From Paracentrotus lividus (Eukaryota; Echinodermata; Echinoidea; Camarodonta; Echinidae): DNA of 64,000 nucleotides. A model generated the notes under the pieces. The model was given only the letters and a program-made list of their open reading frames with translations. It did no database searches and was not told the DNA's origin. Every line of letters starts with the position of its first letter. Positions within the stretch are counted from its first letter, which is position 1. Shown here piece after piece: positions 1-12,800 of this stretch. Made by a program: the position numbers and the translations under genes. The stretch spans positions 11,215,500 to 11,279,499 of the forward strand of contig CALNVZ010003426.1 in NCBI GenBank assembly GCA_940671915.1. The letters run 5' to 3'.

Positions 1-3000
1 TGTATTTATAATACATGAAACAGTACCCAAATATATATTTTGCTATTTCGCCCCGCCAGTGGTATACTTACAGGATAATGAAAATAACCTGCCTGGTTAT
101 GCTCGATCGTCTACCCGATCGTCTTGGTAGGCTTGTAATCTTACAAGGCAGACTTGTCCACGGCTGGATAGTACGTTGTATTCACTTACCTTCTCGGGTT
201 ATACATGTAGTTTCTTTAAATATTAATTTGTTTTAATTAATGATGGACGAGTTGATACGTGGCATCTAATTGAATAAATTAATAAATGAATAAAACGATT
301 ATGATGAGTTTGTTTGATGATAATAATCTGTTACATTTGTATGGAAGCGGTCGTGATATTAAGCCTACAATAAATTGATAAATGCTTAATAAATGAAGAC
401 TTGAAATGATATATGATGAAAGTGATAAAAATTAAATATAATAATGATAATGACGATTGTTGATTATGATTACATATGATAATGAGCTATAAGACGATAA
501 ATCTTGATATTGGTAATGACGACGACGATGATGATGTGACAATGATAATGACGATTGTTGATAGATCATGATAATAATGTTAATGAGCGTGGTAGACGCT
601 GAAACTTAAATTTATAATTACAATGACACGAAGATGAAGATATAAGCAAAGTTTGCCAATAAAGTCTATGAAAACGCAAGCGTCGTTCCTGAGATCGTCG
701 TCAAGGGATGAAAGGAGAAACAACAGGTACTGTCACCATTGTAATTCATCATTTCACTCATATCACTTCAGACGCATTTTATCATCGTATTTATGCGTTT
801 ATGTTTATCATTGCTGTTTGTATTGTCAAATCATCAACTCATCATATCTGTTTAGAAAAAAAACAACAACAAAAACCACAGATCGTCGATGGATTTTTTT
901 TTTTCAATATTTATATCCCACTTTAATAGTGAAGGCCGACTCACAAGCTTGCTTCTTCTACATGTATTTATGTATCTCATCATTGATTTACGTTTGTACT
1001 CGTTTTCTGTTTTATAAATATTGAACTTGAAATTGAACTACTCCCTTTCCCCCCACCCCCTTCTCCTCTCTCTCTCTCCTCCTCTCCTCTCTGTAGCACT
1101 CTTTCTCGTCTCATGGAAGTTCTTTTTACCCGTGAGAGAAGATAAAACTATAGGAGATGAAGAGAAAAAGAAATATATGGAGAACGCACTCGGTCTGGCA
1201 AAGATAAAAAGGGGCCAGGAATCGAATGAAGACCTTTTTTTCCACCTTGCCAAGTAAGTTTAGGGGAAAGGACACATGTTAATTATCTGGTCTTGGTTTT
1301 GGAAAAAGTCGCACGATTTCCCTGCTTCGATTATCAATCCATCTTGCTATGATACGCATATCTGTCGTCTTGCTTTTGTATAGCAGGATTGGTTATAGGA
1401 AATAAGACGCACGTTCTTCCCTCTTCGATTATCAAATCCATCTTGCTATGATCAATATCCCGAGAATTTTGTAAGTTATCCAATAATTTCCTTTTCAAAA
1501 TTTTCAATATTCTCAAGACATTTGAACACGGCGCGTGACCCAGTTCTAGCTGACACCAAGCACTGCGTTTTTATTTTGCGTGCGCGCTGAATTTTCAGTG
1601 TTTCTGAGCTTCATGCATGCATGCAGTTCTCGGTTCCGCGCTCGCACAGACTCGGCGCACGCGTTTGTGATTATGTGGAAATTAGAAATCGCGGTGCTTC
1701 TCGGTTGCATTGCAGACCAAATGACGGTCTCATTTGACACACCAAGTGACGCAAATTGGTAAAGTGACTTACTGAGACGCACATACGAGTCAGTATTATG
1801 ACGGACTTTTGACGTACATGACGGTACTGTGAGTCACTGATTATGGGGACTTTGACGCAACTTTGACGGACTACTCCCGGGGGTCAAGACGTGAGTCTTA
1901 CAAATGACAGCTGCATAATGACAAGACTCGTTAAGGAAACTTTCAGAAAACAAACTTAATTTTTCACTTTTTAAAATAACATTTTCACTTATCTTTCTTC
2001 AATAACTGAGTGGTTGGATGTTCCTTTCACTATCCCTGATGTTTTGAGTTTTCTTTCTTTCTTCTTGGATGAAATATTATATTTTAAAGTCCACTTTATG
2101 AAAATTTCCCCGCACGTTTTTGGGTGGGAAAGCTAAAGGGCAAAAAAAATAAGTGATGTTTTAATTTTTTTTTCATGATTTTGATTTGGAATTTATCCAA
2201 AACCTATTCACTGTGTCTATAATGACATAGACAATATGCTGCTACTTAATTTTGGAGCTGAAAGTTATTGCAAAAAGGAGAAAAACCTCAGATAAAACAA
2301 CATTGACAAGGTTGCAAAATTTCCCCCACAATATGGCAGTTTGGTCCACGAGGTCAATACTAAAGTATTGACATCGTATCATGAGTGGCCCTATCTAATC
2401 TAAATATTACCATGAATTGATGAAAACATCTAACGTTAGATCTAACGTTAAGTGTTAATAGTACTGTTACTGTCTATCTAACTTAGGCTATTTCGGCAAA
2501 AGACACAGCGACAGAATGATACGTAGATCCAGATCTACTGTTACAGCTATTTATTTGCCTATGCCAGCTTCTTCTTCTTCTTCTTCTTCCTCCAATGTTG
2601 TTAGAGATCAGCAACAGATGTTTCGTAGATTTCTGGCTAGCGCGGATAGCTCGAACATCTCAAACAATTTGATTCAAATTTTGAATGTGTGCACTCGACA
2701 ATCACAGCTTGTTTCAACTCTTCTCCTGAATTAAGCCACTGTCTTGTACTGCCGTAGATCTATCGAGATGCAGTGCAGACGTGTGTAGATTCTACAATAC
2801 ATCTGATAAAAATTCAATCTGTCTGGTTGATTTTGAAGTCATGAATTTTAATAATCAGAGTTAAGTTAACTCCATTCGTCAGGCTCATCAGTACATAAGT
2901 AGAGGTGCGGGTCCACAAAGATCATCTCAAGGTACTGGACCCGTTCTCATCTTTGAAGACACTGTACAATATAAAATGCCTCCCAATTGATGCCAGCTCC

Positions 3001-3673
3001 ACTCAGCTTTTTCTCTCATTTATTGCGCCAAGCTGCCCAAAGCTACAGTACAGTGATCACAGTACAGAGATCACTTAAAATCTGTTTTGTGTCCTTAGAA
3101 AGACGGACGAGTCAAAATGGTGAAGTGGGAGTAATTAAAGACAATTAATCTAATTTTAACACTCTCAAGTTCCATAACTGCCATCCAAATTCCATGGGTC
3201 CCAAGAGAAAAAAGCGTCTTCTTTAAAAGGACGATCTTTGTTACTGAATAAGGGAAATGTCTTTATTTATGCTGATGATCTGCATTTCTGGACTGGTGCC
3301 TCTATACTAATGACGCTTATATACTGCATGGATCTCTGGCAAAAAACACTTTGTTTTTGCTGATATTTTCCCCCAAAATCTACCTTATTTACATCATAAT
3401 TAACAAATTAAAGCAAGCTGAGTGACATGTATTCCCAACTACTTTGGTTTTTTTTTGACCCAGTTCGTTTTGATTAAAAAAGGTTTTATACTGATATGGC
3501 AATCCAGGTACTGATTTTGACTAGCATACTATTCTCTCGGTTTTCATCTTTTGCTAATATTACAACAGCAGACATCCTCTGCAGGGCACTGGGCCATCCT
3601 ATCAGCACTAAAGTAGCTTACCTTCCTCTACGCTAGTGTAGACTGACTCTACTTCATTTGACCATTGAGTGCC
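1..3673. other. 5' flank of the PTDSS2-like gene, no gene recognised
   Basis: AT-rich non-coding sequence. It contains a GAT/ATG-rich simple stretch (about 470-560), a C/T-rich tract (1038-1090) and short TCT repeats (2570-2590). Short open frames here lack codon structure, known motifs or splice context. The promoter and the 5' untranslated part of the phosphatidylserine synthase gene must lie in the right part of this stretch, but I see no TATA box or initiator I would defend. Confidence 0.5.
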
Positions 3674-3870
3674 ATGGACAGGTCAACCATGTCAGCAAAC
3701 TCGGGAAGTTCAGATGACCTAGAAGCTAAGGTCAGGAAAATGTGGGAAGATATTCAGCAGACAAAAAAGACGGCAAGTGAACAGACTGCCCCAAAGGAAC
3801 TGGAAGGGGGCACAAGGTTTACGAGCAAGCAGACGGATGTGTATGATGATGGGACAAACACCTTCTTCTG
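3674..3870 (+). CDS. PTDSS2: PTDSS2-like exon 1 (residues 1-66, start codon)
   Basis: Starts [15 protein letters not shown] and ends [12 protein letters not shown], with the W codon split by the intron (donor TG|GTAGGT). The N-terminal 50 residues are hydrophilic and cytosolic-type. Intron 1 (3871-7452) holds LINE fragments (about 4990-5425 and 7173-7346) and otherwise plain AT-rich sequence. Confidence 0.9.
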
Positions 3871-6800
3871 GTAGGTCATTACTTTCAGTCAGATTTCTCT
3901 TTAGATTTGCTGTTTTTCTCTCTGGCATTGATCTATTTGAGACATGTATGCAGTCACCTTTGCCAATGTATTTTTATGTGCAGTAGTTTTAATATTAGTG
4001 TATTATTTCATGTATTTTGTAATTTATTATCCACTAGATGTGAAATGATAGTATTTGAAAGACTGTAAAGCAAATTTTATGCTATGCATGACAATACATA
4101 AAAAATTGAATGGAATTGAATCATGACTTATAACTAAACCCCTAAAAAAAAGTTCAGCAGCTCGACTTTGGGCCATGGTTACTTTTCAGGTACCTTTTAG
4201 TTATTCCTGAGGCTTCATTGGTAAATTGATTCATTCCCCTTTTTATTTGTGGCATGCTTCAATGCACAGAATATCTAATGCAGAAATAAAGTAAAATTCA
4301 AATGTTGCAAAATGCATTTTTATTGGTCACATTGAAGTTCCGCAACTCGATTGTAGGCCCTGATAACTTTTGGTTTATTCTCTAATTTTTATTAAATTTT
4401 ATACCATTGTCAAGTTCATTTATTCCTCTTTTCAATGATACCCTAATTTAATGATATAGTGCAGTTATTGCATTAACAGAACACCTGAATGTTAGGACAA
4501 GTCTAAGTCAAATGTTGAAAAATGAATGCCTATTGTGACTGTTATTGTCTGTTGCATGTTACTCAATGTGAACATTAATGCATTTTGCAATTTTTCACTT
4601 TTCACTTTGCTTTATATTCATAAGTTAATGTGCATTCAAACATGATGTTACCATTGCAAACCTGTCAATAAAAAGAAGAATAAATGAACCTTTCAATGGT
4701 ATAAAAATCAATCATGATTAAAACCCACATAATTATCAAGGTTCAAATTTGTGTTACAGAACTTTAAACTGAACATTATCTTTCACTTTGCCTTGTATTC
4801 AAGGGTTCTGTGGACCCAGGCATGACATCACCATGAAGTACTGTATCTCTGTTGATAGGTACAACAGAGATACCACTGGGAATAAATCTGGGAAATTATT
4901 GATTGATATTGTTAGAGATTTGATTTAAAGATTGTAAATGGTCGATTTGGGGGTGATAAAAATCAGGGTAATCTGACTTGCTATACTAGTGCAGGATGTA
5001 GCACCATTGATTAAGCTATTGTATCTCATTCTTTTTTTGAAAATATTTATGATTTCAAAGTTAAAGTTTTTCGACAAATGTTTGTCTGATGTTCATTATT
5101 CCATTAATTTGTTGTTATTGGGAAAGCCTTCCAAATTCTTGGTTTGTAACAAGAATGACTGTCACCAATTTAATTTAAAACCTGGTCATTTTGCTTTTAA
5201 ATGGTCTTCAGATTCTGGAGGGGTTTCAGTCAGCATGTGAGTAAATTATTAGCTGCCCTTTATTCAGGTGTTGATTGTCTGGAAGTTGATGTGACGAGTG
5301 AAAAAGTGGATAATTTTTGTTCTGAATTAAGTAAGGTTTTTGTAGATACTGCAAAGGAAGGGAATCAATTATTTTTTTTTTTGTATAAACATCAAACCTT
5401 ACTAAAGCGTACATTTTGTACCTGAATAGTTATCATGACCCAAAGTAGAGTTGCAGAACTTTTTGAGGGGTTTATATTAATATAGACTAGTAGAACCATA
5501 AGGATATGTGCACACACTTGCTTTTAATCATTTCCTAAACAGTGAAGAGGGAATGACCTACAGTTTTTGAATATTTGCAGATTTGCATAGACGCATCAGC
5601 TAAAAATATCTTTAAGTTATACTGTTTGTGATGTTGATTTTACCCTCCAAAATATGAAGTGGTCAAAAGACATTGCATGGAAAATAGATCAGTGAACTTT
5701 CCTTTTTTTTAATCACAATATGCATTGGCACATATTTATGGTGTACACAAAGCAACAAATCTATTTTCTTGGTTTTTCTTTCTTGACTTTAAAACTACAC
5801 CGTACAGTGTGCAAACCATAGAATACTATGATGGTGTTATTATCTGCTGACTGAAGTCTAGAAAGTTACTTCAGAAATTGAATTCACTGACCTCACTGTT
5901 GTATACGGCCACATGTCATGAGTTGGGTGGAAAATGCGTTACAAAAACTTACATGTCCAAAAAATTAGAAAAATGTACATTGTCACAATCAAACATCTCT
6001 AGTTTCTTAGTAGTAAGTCAGACATGTATAAAAGTATATATATATTGAAAGCAGAGATTGAAAGGAGGATGATTAACATATTTTTGTGCCTGTATAAGGT
6101 GTGTCGTAAAAGCTATACAGAGTGTTATACAGGAAAAAATGGTTTGAAAAACTTCACAATTTTACCGGAGAATAATTTCTTAATCTTTTTACCAAATGAA
6201 ATGAATCATCGTGGATTGTGTAAATAAGACGCTATGCTTCTAAAAAATTTAAACTTGTAATACAAAATTATTTTTTCTAACCGCGCTACAGGGTGTCAAA
6301 AAAGAAGAAAAATAGTGCAAAAAGGGTAAAAATCCTGTCTTTTGCACTTGGATTACAACTCAAACAAACTTTATTGGAAGTAATGTGTTTCCACTTAATT
6401 GTGTTTTTACATGCATGCAAAGAAAATGGCGAAAAAATGACAATTATTGTTATAAAATTGCATGTGACAATTTTTGATGCCTGCAATGCATTGTCTATGA
6501 GGATGTGTGCATTAAGTTTGTTTTAATTGATTAAGTGATTAAATTACTTTTGGAAAATCCTCTTTACATTTATCTAGAACCACATAAATTTCCAAGAGAA
6601 TGATAAATCACTCAACCCATACATGTAAGACCAATTGGCTGCGAAGATATAGCGCAGCACACAATAAGAAAGTAACAAAAATGGGATTTCCCTATGCTTT
6701 AACACGTGCCTCCACCGTAGGATCCTCCACCCCTTACCCTACTCCACTAAAAGTATCTTTGTATTAAAACTATGAGCATAACAAAGCTGAAACTTCACAG

Positions 6801-9800
6801 ACATGTAGCCTGATAAATTATCTACAATATGAATTATTGCATGTAGCTTATGACTGTACATTATTTTCATGCTATGTGAAAAAGTGTGACAATTTTCCCT
6901 CCAAAATGTAACGCCTCCACCCTTTTACAATACCCCAACTTGTGACATATGGCCATACATTTTAATGCTAGTGCATTTTAGTATTTAGTGCATTTGAAAC
7001 AAAAGTAAATCCATTTTTTCCTGTTATTTTTATTTTTCTGTTATTTATCTGCATTTTATAAAGTGCATTTTAGTATTTAGTGCATTTGAAACAAAAGTAA
7101 ATCCATTTTTGTTCTGTTATTTTTATTTTTCTGTTATTTTTCTGTTATTTATCCATTTTTTTTGTTCCTGGCATCAACCTTCAAGTTCCTATCACACATC
7201 TAAGGGGATATGGAGACCGTGCCTTTTCGTCCATTGCTCCACGCCTTTGGAACTCCCTCCCTTCTTCACTTCGTGAAATTGACAGCATCGAACACTTCAA
7301 ATCATGCCTCAAAACTCACTTATTTCGGCAGATGTGTAGCAATTAACTTAATTGGATGAGTCTGCGCCTTTGAATGTTTTCAACAGAAATATGGCGCAAT
7401 ATAAATGCTTTGGATCATCATAATCATCTTATTTTTATTGACTGTATTACAGGCGAGCTCATTCAATCACTGTCCTACTTGGGATGTTGGCTGCTCTGGT
7501 TTATGTGGCTGCAGTTGAAAATGTGACGCGAGACACAGCATTCAACACGAAGAGGTAAATCTAGATATGAATAAAAGGGTGGGGCCCTATTAGGTCAGAT
7601 GAAATATTGAGATACATGCGTACACAATGTATTTAAAAATGTAGTTATAAATTCTTTTTTAATGATGATGAATCATAGTGCTGTGTTTTGGCAACTGCCT
7701 TAAATATTTTAATTTATTACTACATGTACATGTATTACGCAAAGAGTTGTTTGACAAATGTGATGTCCTTGATAATCACCAAGAATGTTCATGAATAACC
7801 TGCTTACTTTGTTCGATTTTGACTGGTCTTTATTCAACAGTTTCACCAGAAGTAAAATAACACTGTCCTTTTTTTTTTGTTCTCTCTCTCTCTCTCTCTC
7901 TGTCTGTCTGTCTGTCTATCTCTGTCTCTCTCTCTCTCTCCCCTAATTTCAGAGGAATGACTGCCTGTGTGATAGCCTTTTGTTTGTTTGGAATGACCCA
8001 AGCAAAGGACGGACCATTCAAACGACCTCATCCAGCAATCTGGCGATTCTTTTTGTGCCTTAGTATCATCTATGAGTTATTCCTTGTCTTCTTGTTATTT
8101 CAGGTATCTATTTGATTTAACTTGATTCAGTGTCAAGCACTCTATTTTCCTTATTATTAGCCTTCATGTCTACTACATGTACATACACTAGTATAGTTTT
8201 TTTTACTATGATCTTCCTCCTCCTTCACTCTCTATTAACCCTTTGGGGACTGAGCCCGAATATATTCGGGCTGAGGTCTATGGGAAATGTGTGTTGTAGC
8301 CAAATCAGCTCGTCTCCAACAGGTTAACCCGTTGAGGACTGAGCCTGAATATATTCGGGCTGAGGTCTATGGGAAATGTGTGTTATAGCCAAATCAGCTC
8401 GTCCCCAACAGGTTAACAACTCACTCTCTAGCAACCACATCAAAAAATCTGGTGGTTCTTCTTTTTTGCTATCAAAGTGTAATTAATGTCTTGTTATTGA
8501 TATAATTACATTTTGTTACATTTGTAATTATCCTCTTCTAATCTCTATGTCCTTTTGTTCAATTTTCACCCTTGAAATTACCCCTATGTGTAATCTTTCC
8601 TAATTAGAATATATAGAAAAAAATGGCCCAAATTGTCAAAGGTAGTTTTTAAAACTGTGGACTGAAACCATGGATTATGTAAATTTTGTGTAATAATTAT
8701 ACCTATTTGAGTGTGGACATTGAGTGGACATTGAGAAAGGTCCAATATGAATGTGTGATTTTGTCACAGCGCTCTAAATTTACGCCTGTTGCTATGGTTT
8801 TAGCATAACGAGTTTTGTATTAATGAGTCCACTGTTGAGTCTAATGTTTATTTGGATTAATTTAAATATGCAGTAGACTAACCAGAGCAACTGGTGTAAA
8901 TTTAGTGTGCTGTGACAAAATCACGCATTCATATTGGACCATTCTCCATGTCGACGCTGACGTAAGTGTAATTATGACACAAAATATACTTAACTCATTC
9001 AGGACAGAGATTATTTGAGGGCTAAATTGATCACATTTTATTCCTCAAATTGGCAACAGCAATATTGTTTATTTTAATGCTACATGCTTCTAATTGAATG
9101 TGATGTCTTTGAAACCAACACACATGGTTCGGACCTTTAAAAAAAAAAAAAAAAATTGCCAATTTTGATGAAAACGGTGATCTTCAACTCCCCAATGTGT
9201 TGCCAATTTAGGGATTTTAAAGATTATTCTTAATTTTAAAAAATCCTGCAATTCCAAAAATTTACTGCAATTCAAATGCAGTATGGTCATGCAACAACAA
9301 TGGGCACAATGTATGCAGAATATTTTTCTCTTTCTACTGATATACTCGGTGTATATTTTAGAGCTCTGAAACAAAAGTTATTGACCCAAACCACAAAATG
9401 TGGGACAATGGTGCGAATGGGTTAATTCATGGTTTCAGTCAGCTGTTTCAAAATCACCTTTGAGAATACGTCCATTGTCCCGACTGAATGACCTTTGACC
9501 CTTTGTTTAGTCTGTGAACGATGCTCGACACCTGATGAGTTTCATCGACCCTGAGCTAGGTCAAGAGCTTCCTGAGAAGACTTATGCAGAGGATTGCACC
9601 TTCTACACTCCCAGTCATCCAGAGGGCGCTTTCCATAACTTCTGGGTAAGATTGATGGCTTCTACTTTTTGGACGAGAGAGGACTAATAAATCAAACCCT
9701 GTGAATGAATAGGTCCATATTCTGAAAAAGAGGTTAATGTTCGCACGGAGGTTATTGGCCGGTTTAGAATTTGTTTGTATTTGTGTGGTGCAATTGTGCT

Positions 9801-12800
9801 ATCTTATTGTCTGATACCTATCCCATGCAAACTCCTACCAAAGTCACACCGGTGAGCCCGACTCCAAACCGACCAATAGCTTGCTGTTCATGCTATTGTA
9901 ATTTTTGGGTGGGTCTGGTTTCGGTTTGGAGTTGGTCTTGCCGGTGTGACTACGGTATTAACCTTTGGTTCAGAATACGGGCCATAGAAATGTAATTTTG
10001 GTCTCAGAGCTCAAAGATGAACATTATTTAGCTCCTTTCATTTACTCTCCAGAGAGCTCCCTGTATAACAGCAGAAACTTATGTTCTGAAAATCATGTAG
10101 ACAGTTATTTCATGGATATTTTCACTAGATAAGAGGGTTATTATGACATTAAGCTGTTACCTCAAGACTGATATGTTTTGAGAGACAAAACTATTTATGA
10201 TGAGGATCATAATACTTATTAAAAAAATCCCCAGTTTTCTTACCCCTAAAATGAAGCCACTAGAGCATGTTGGCTGTCATGTTTTGTCACTCTCCCGAAC
10301 TTTTGACATTCTTGAGATACGAGGTTTTGTCACCCTACTAACGACATATATACCATGCTAATTTGGACTTGGCGGGATGTAGTTCTACTATCGAGATTAC
10401 AAAATATTTGTAATGATTATAATTGTGTTGTTGTCTTTCAGGAAAAGTGGGATATCTTTGTCTTAGCTCATGTTCTTGGATGGTACTTCAAGGTAAGATG
10501 GATTTTATATCCCATTCTTTTTTTTTAACGGCATCACCCTCACCCTTTTCCTTTTTATCTCAAATTTTAAGCCGGTATGAACTAGTAGCCTTGTATAGCA
10601 CCATCTCAAGTCCTCAACTACTCGATTCTGCCCCGATTCCTAACCCACAATGCAATATCCTGATAGTGTATTCTTATAATTCAGTCCGATTTGAATGAAA
10701 ACACACTTTTTCACGACTCAGTGAATTCAAACCATGATAATTATGTTGCTTAGTATCAGAACACATACTTTTCCCCTCAAAACATTTTAGTTTCATAATA
10801 CAAATTAAATTGTAGGGTTAATTTTACACCCTTTTGTTAAAATAGTTATCTCAAAAGGTATACTTTAAGACTAGCTATTTATAACACACAGTCAATGAGA
10901 ATGTTGCTCAGTTCGCTCTCCCTTTAACCCTATTCAGACTGGGCTTTTCAAGAGGAGATTTTGACTGGGGGGGGGGGGGTCAATTTGACCCCCCCCTGAG
11001 ATCTCGGCCGCGGATGGTCCGCTCGCCGCGAAATTTTGCGCGAACGTCGCTGCACATGTAAAGGGAGTCGCTGGTATGTTTTTTTTTAGAAAAAAAATTT
11101 CACGTATGTAATTTATGCTAATTTATGCATACTCATGTATGCAAATTAGATGCTTTTTTATGGAAATCGTTAATATTTCATTAATAAATATAGTTATGAA
11201 GCCCAAAATTTTTTCTAAAAGTTGCTGAGTAGCAAAGACAACAGTATTGAATTGACAAATTCAGAATTTCAAATTAATTCTTTGTATTCTATTACTTCAA
11301 TAATCACATGACCCTCTCTTACCTTGCTTTTGTTCCCGAGAACAATGCTAAGACCGAACCACAATAGACTACCAAACATTTTTCCTACTTCACTGCCCTT
11401 CCATAATCCCCTGCCTCACGCCTGCCTGAACACGACGTGGCGTTAGCCACCAAGGCAATTATCTTCATTCTGTTTTTTCGAGTCGTGCGGACCGGACGTT
11501 CCTGAAATCTCGGTGAGCTCGTTCCTACTTGCGATTTGAATTTATATTATCAAATATGCGCTTCCAAAAGCCTCTTATTACGCCTAGCGTTAAATTCGGG
11601 TGCTTTAGGTTCATTGCGCCCTCCTTTGGCCAAGAATTATGTCCCTTTTCGACGTTTTCTTCCGTTCCAACCAGTCCCACTCGTTCAATTGTACGTGGTT
11701 GTTGTTGGTCGGTCGGTGGGCGCCTGTTTTTTCCTTTGAAAACTCAGTCCCGATCTTCTCCGACTCTTCCCCTTGGTTGTTCTCCTTTAGGAGGGTTTCC
11801 TTCTTCATTTCTATTGAAATTTTGACATTGAAGTACGTTTGTTATTATTATTGTACTTGTTTTCCGCGGCCACGTGGCCTTTTGGCGGGAATCTTCCGGG
11901 TCCTTGGACTTCCGGTTTTTGTCTGCCGCCATCTTGTTGTTGGCGTGTGTGTATATGTGTGGTCGAGCGCCTTCTTGTTAGTCGCTCTTCCGGTGCATAT
12001 TCCGGTTTCTTTGGTTAATTCGGAGATTCGTCCCCGTTTCGTCAAAAAAAAAAAAAAATAAAATAAAAAAAAATAAAAAAAAAAAAAATAAAAAAAAAAA
12101 TAAAAAAAAAAAAAAATTAATTATTAATTTTTATTCTTCTCTAGCTATCTGGACGGAGTTTCCTTTTTTTTGGAGTTCTCGCGAGCCGCCTAATCAGCTG
12201 GTCTCGCTGGTCTTACCTTAGTTTCTAAGGAATTAGGTTAAAGCTCACTAAGAAAATTTTGTTCTTTTCTTTCAGAAGGGCGTTCTAACCATGGACAGCA
12301 GGAGTGACTCCTCTGACGACGCAGAGCTGGTGCATTGGTCTCTTCGAAGACGGTTTCGTCTGTATCGGAAGCTTGCCCGGTGGGAGAGCCGTCTCGACCG
12401 CCAGGTCGTCCGCCTCTCCTGCCTAAGAAAAAGGGGAACTCGCCAGCGACACTTGTGTCCAGCGCGGGCTCCACCTCCTTTAAGTCCAGCACTAAGAAAA
12501 GGTCTTGTAGCTCGAAGAGCACTAAGGTTAAACGTCCCACGTTTGCCAAGTGCCTAAGACCTTGTCGTCTCGGTTGTCTCCGGCCAAAGGAACGAGTTCG
12601 TCTTCCCAGACGTCTCGCCCTGCGGCCCCCCGTGTGTAGCACAGGAAATTGCGGTTCTGTCTCACTCGGGATGAGAGTCGTGCGCCCACGTCTCTCGCTC
12701 AGGCATGCCCTCGGCGTGCCGAGTACGGTTTGGGACCCGTGCGCCGCAGTTTTCGCATCTGGCGGAACCACATCATGGGTAACCCAGGATGGCGGCTCCG

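Noticed and set aside
3665-3673. TTG as upstream start of the PTDSS2-like protein
   Set aside because: The ATG at 3674 has a strong context (gccATGG); non-ATG initiation is not needed.
11529-12061. Open frames before the A-rich tract
   Set aside because: Leader of the DIRS-like fossil; overlapping frames on both strands with no motif.
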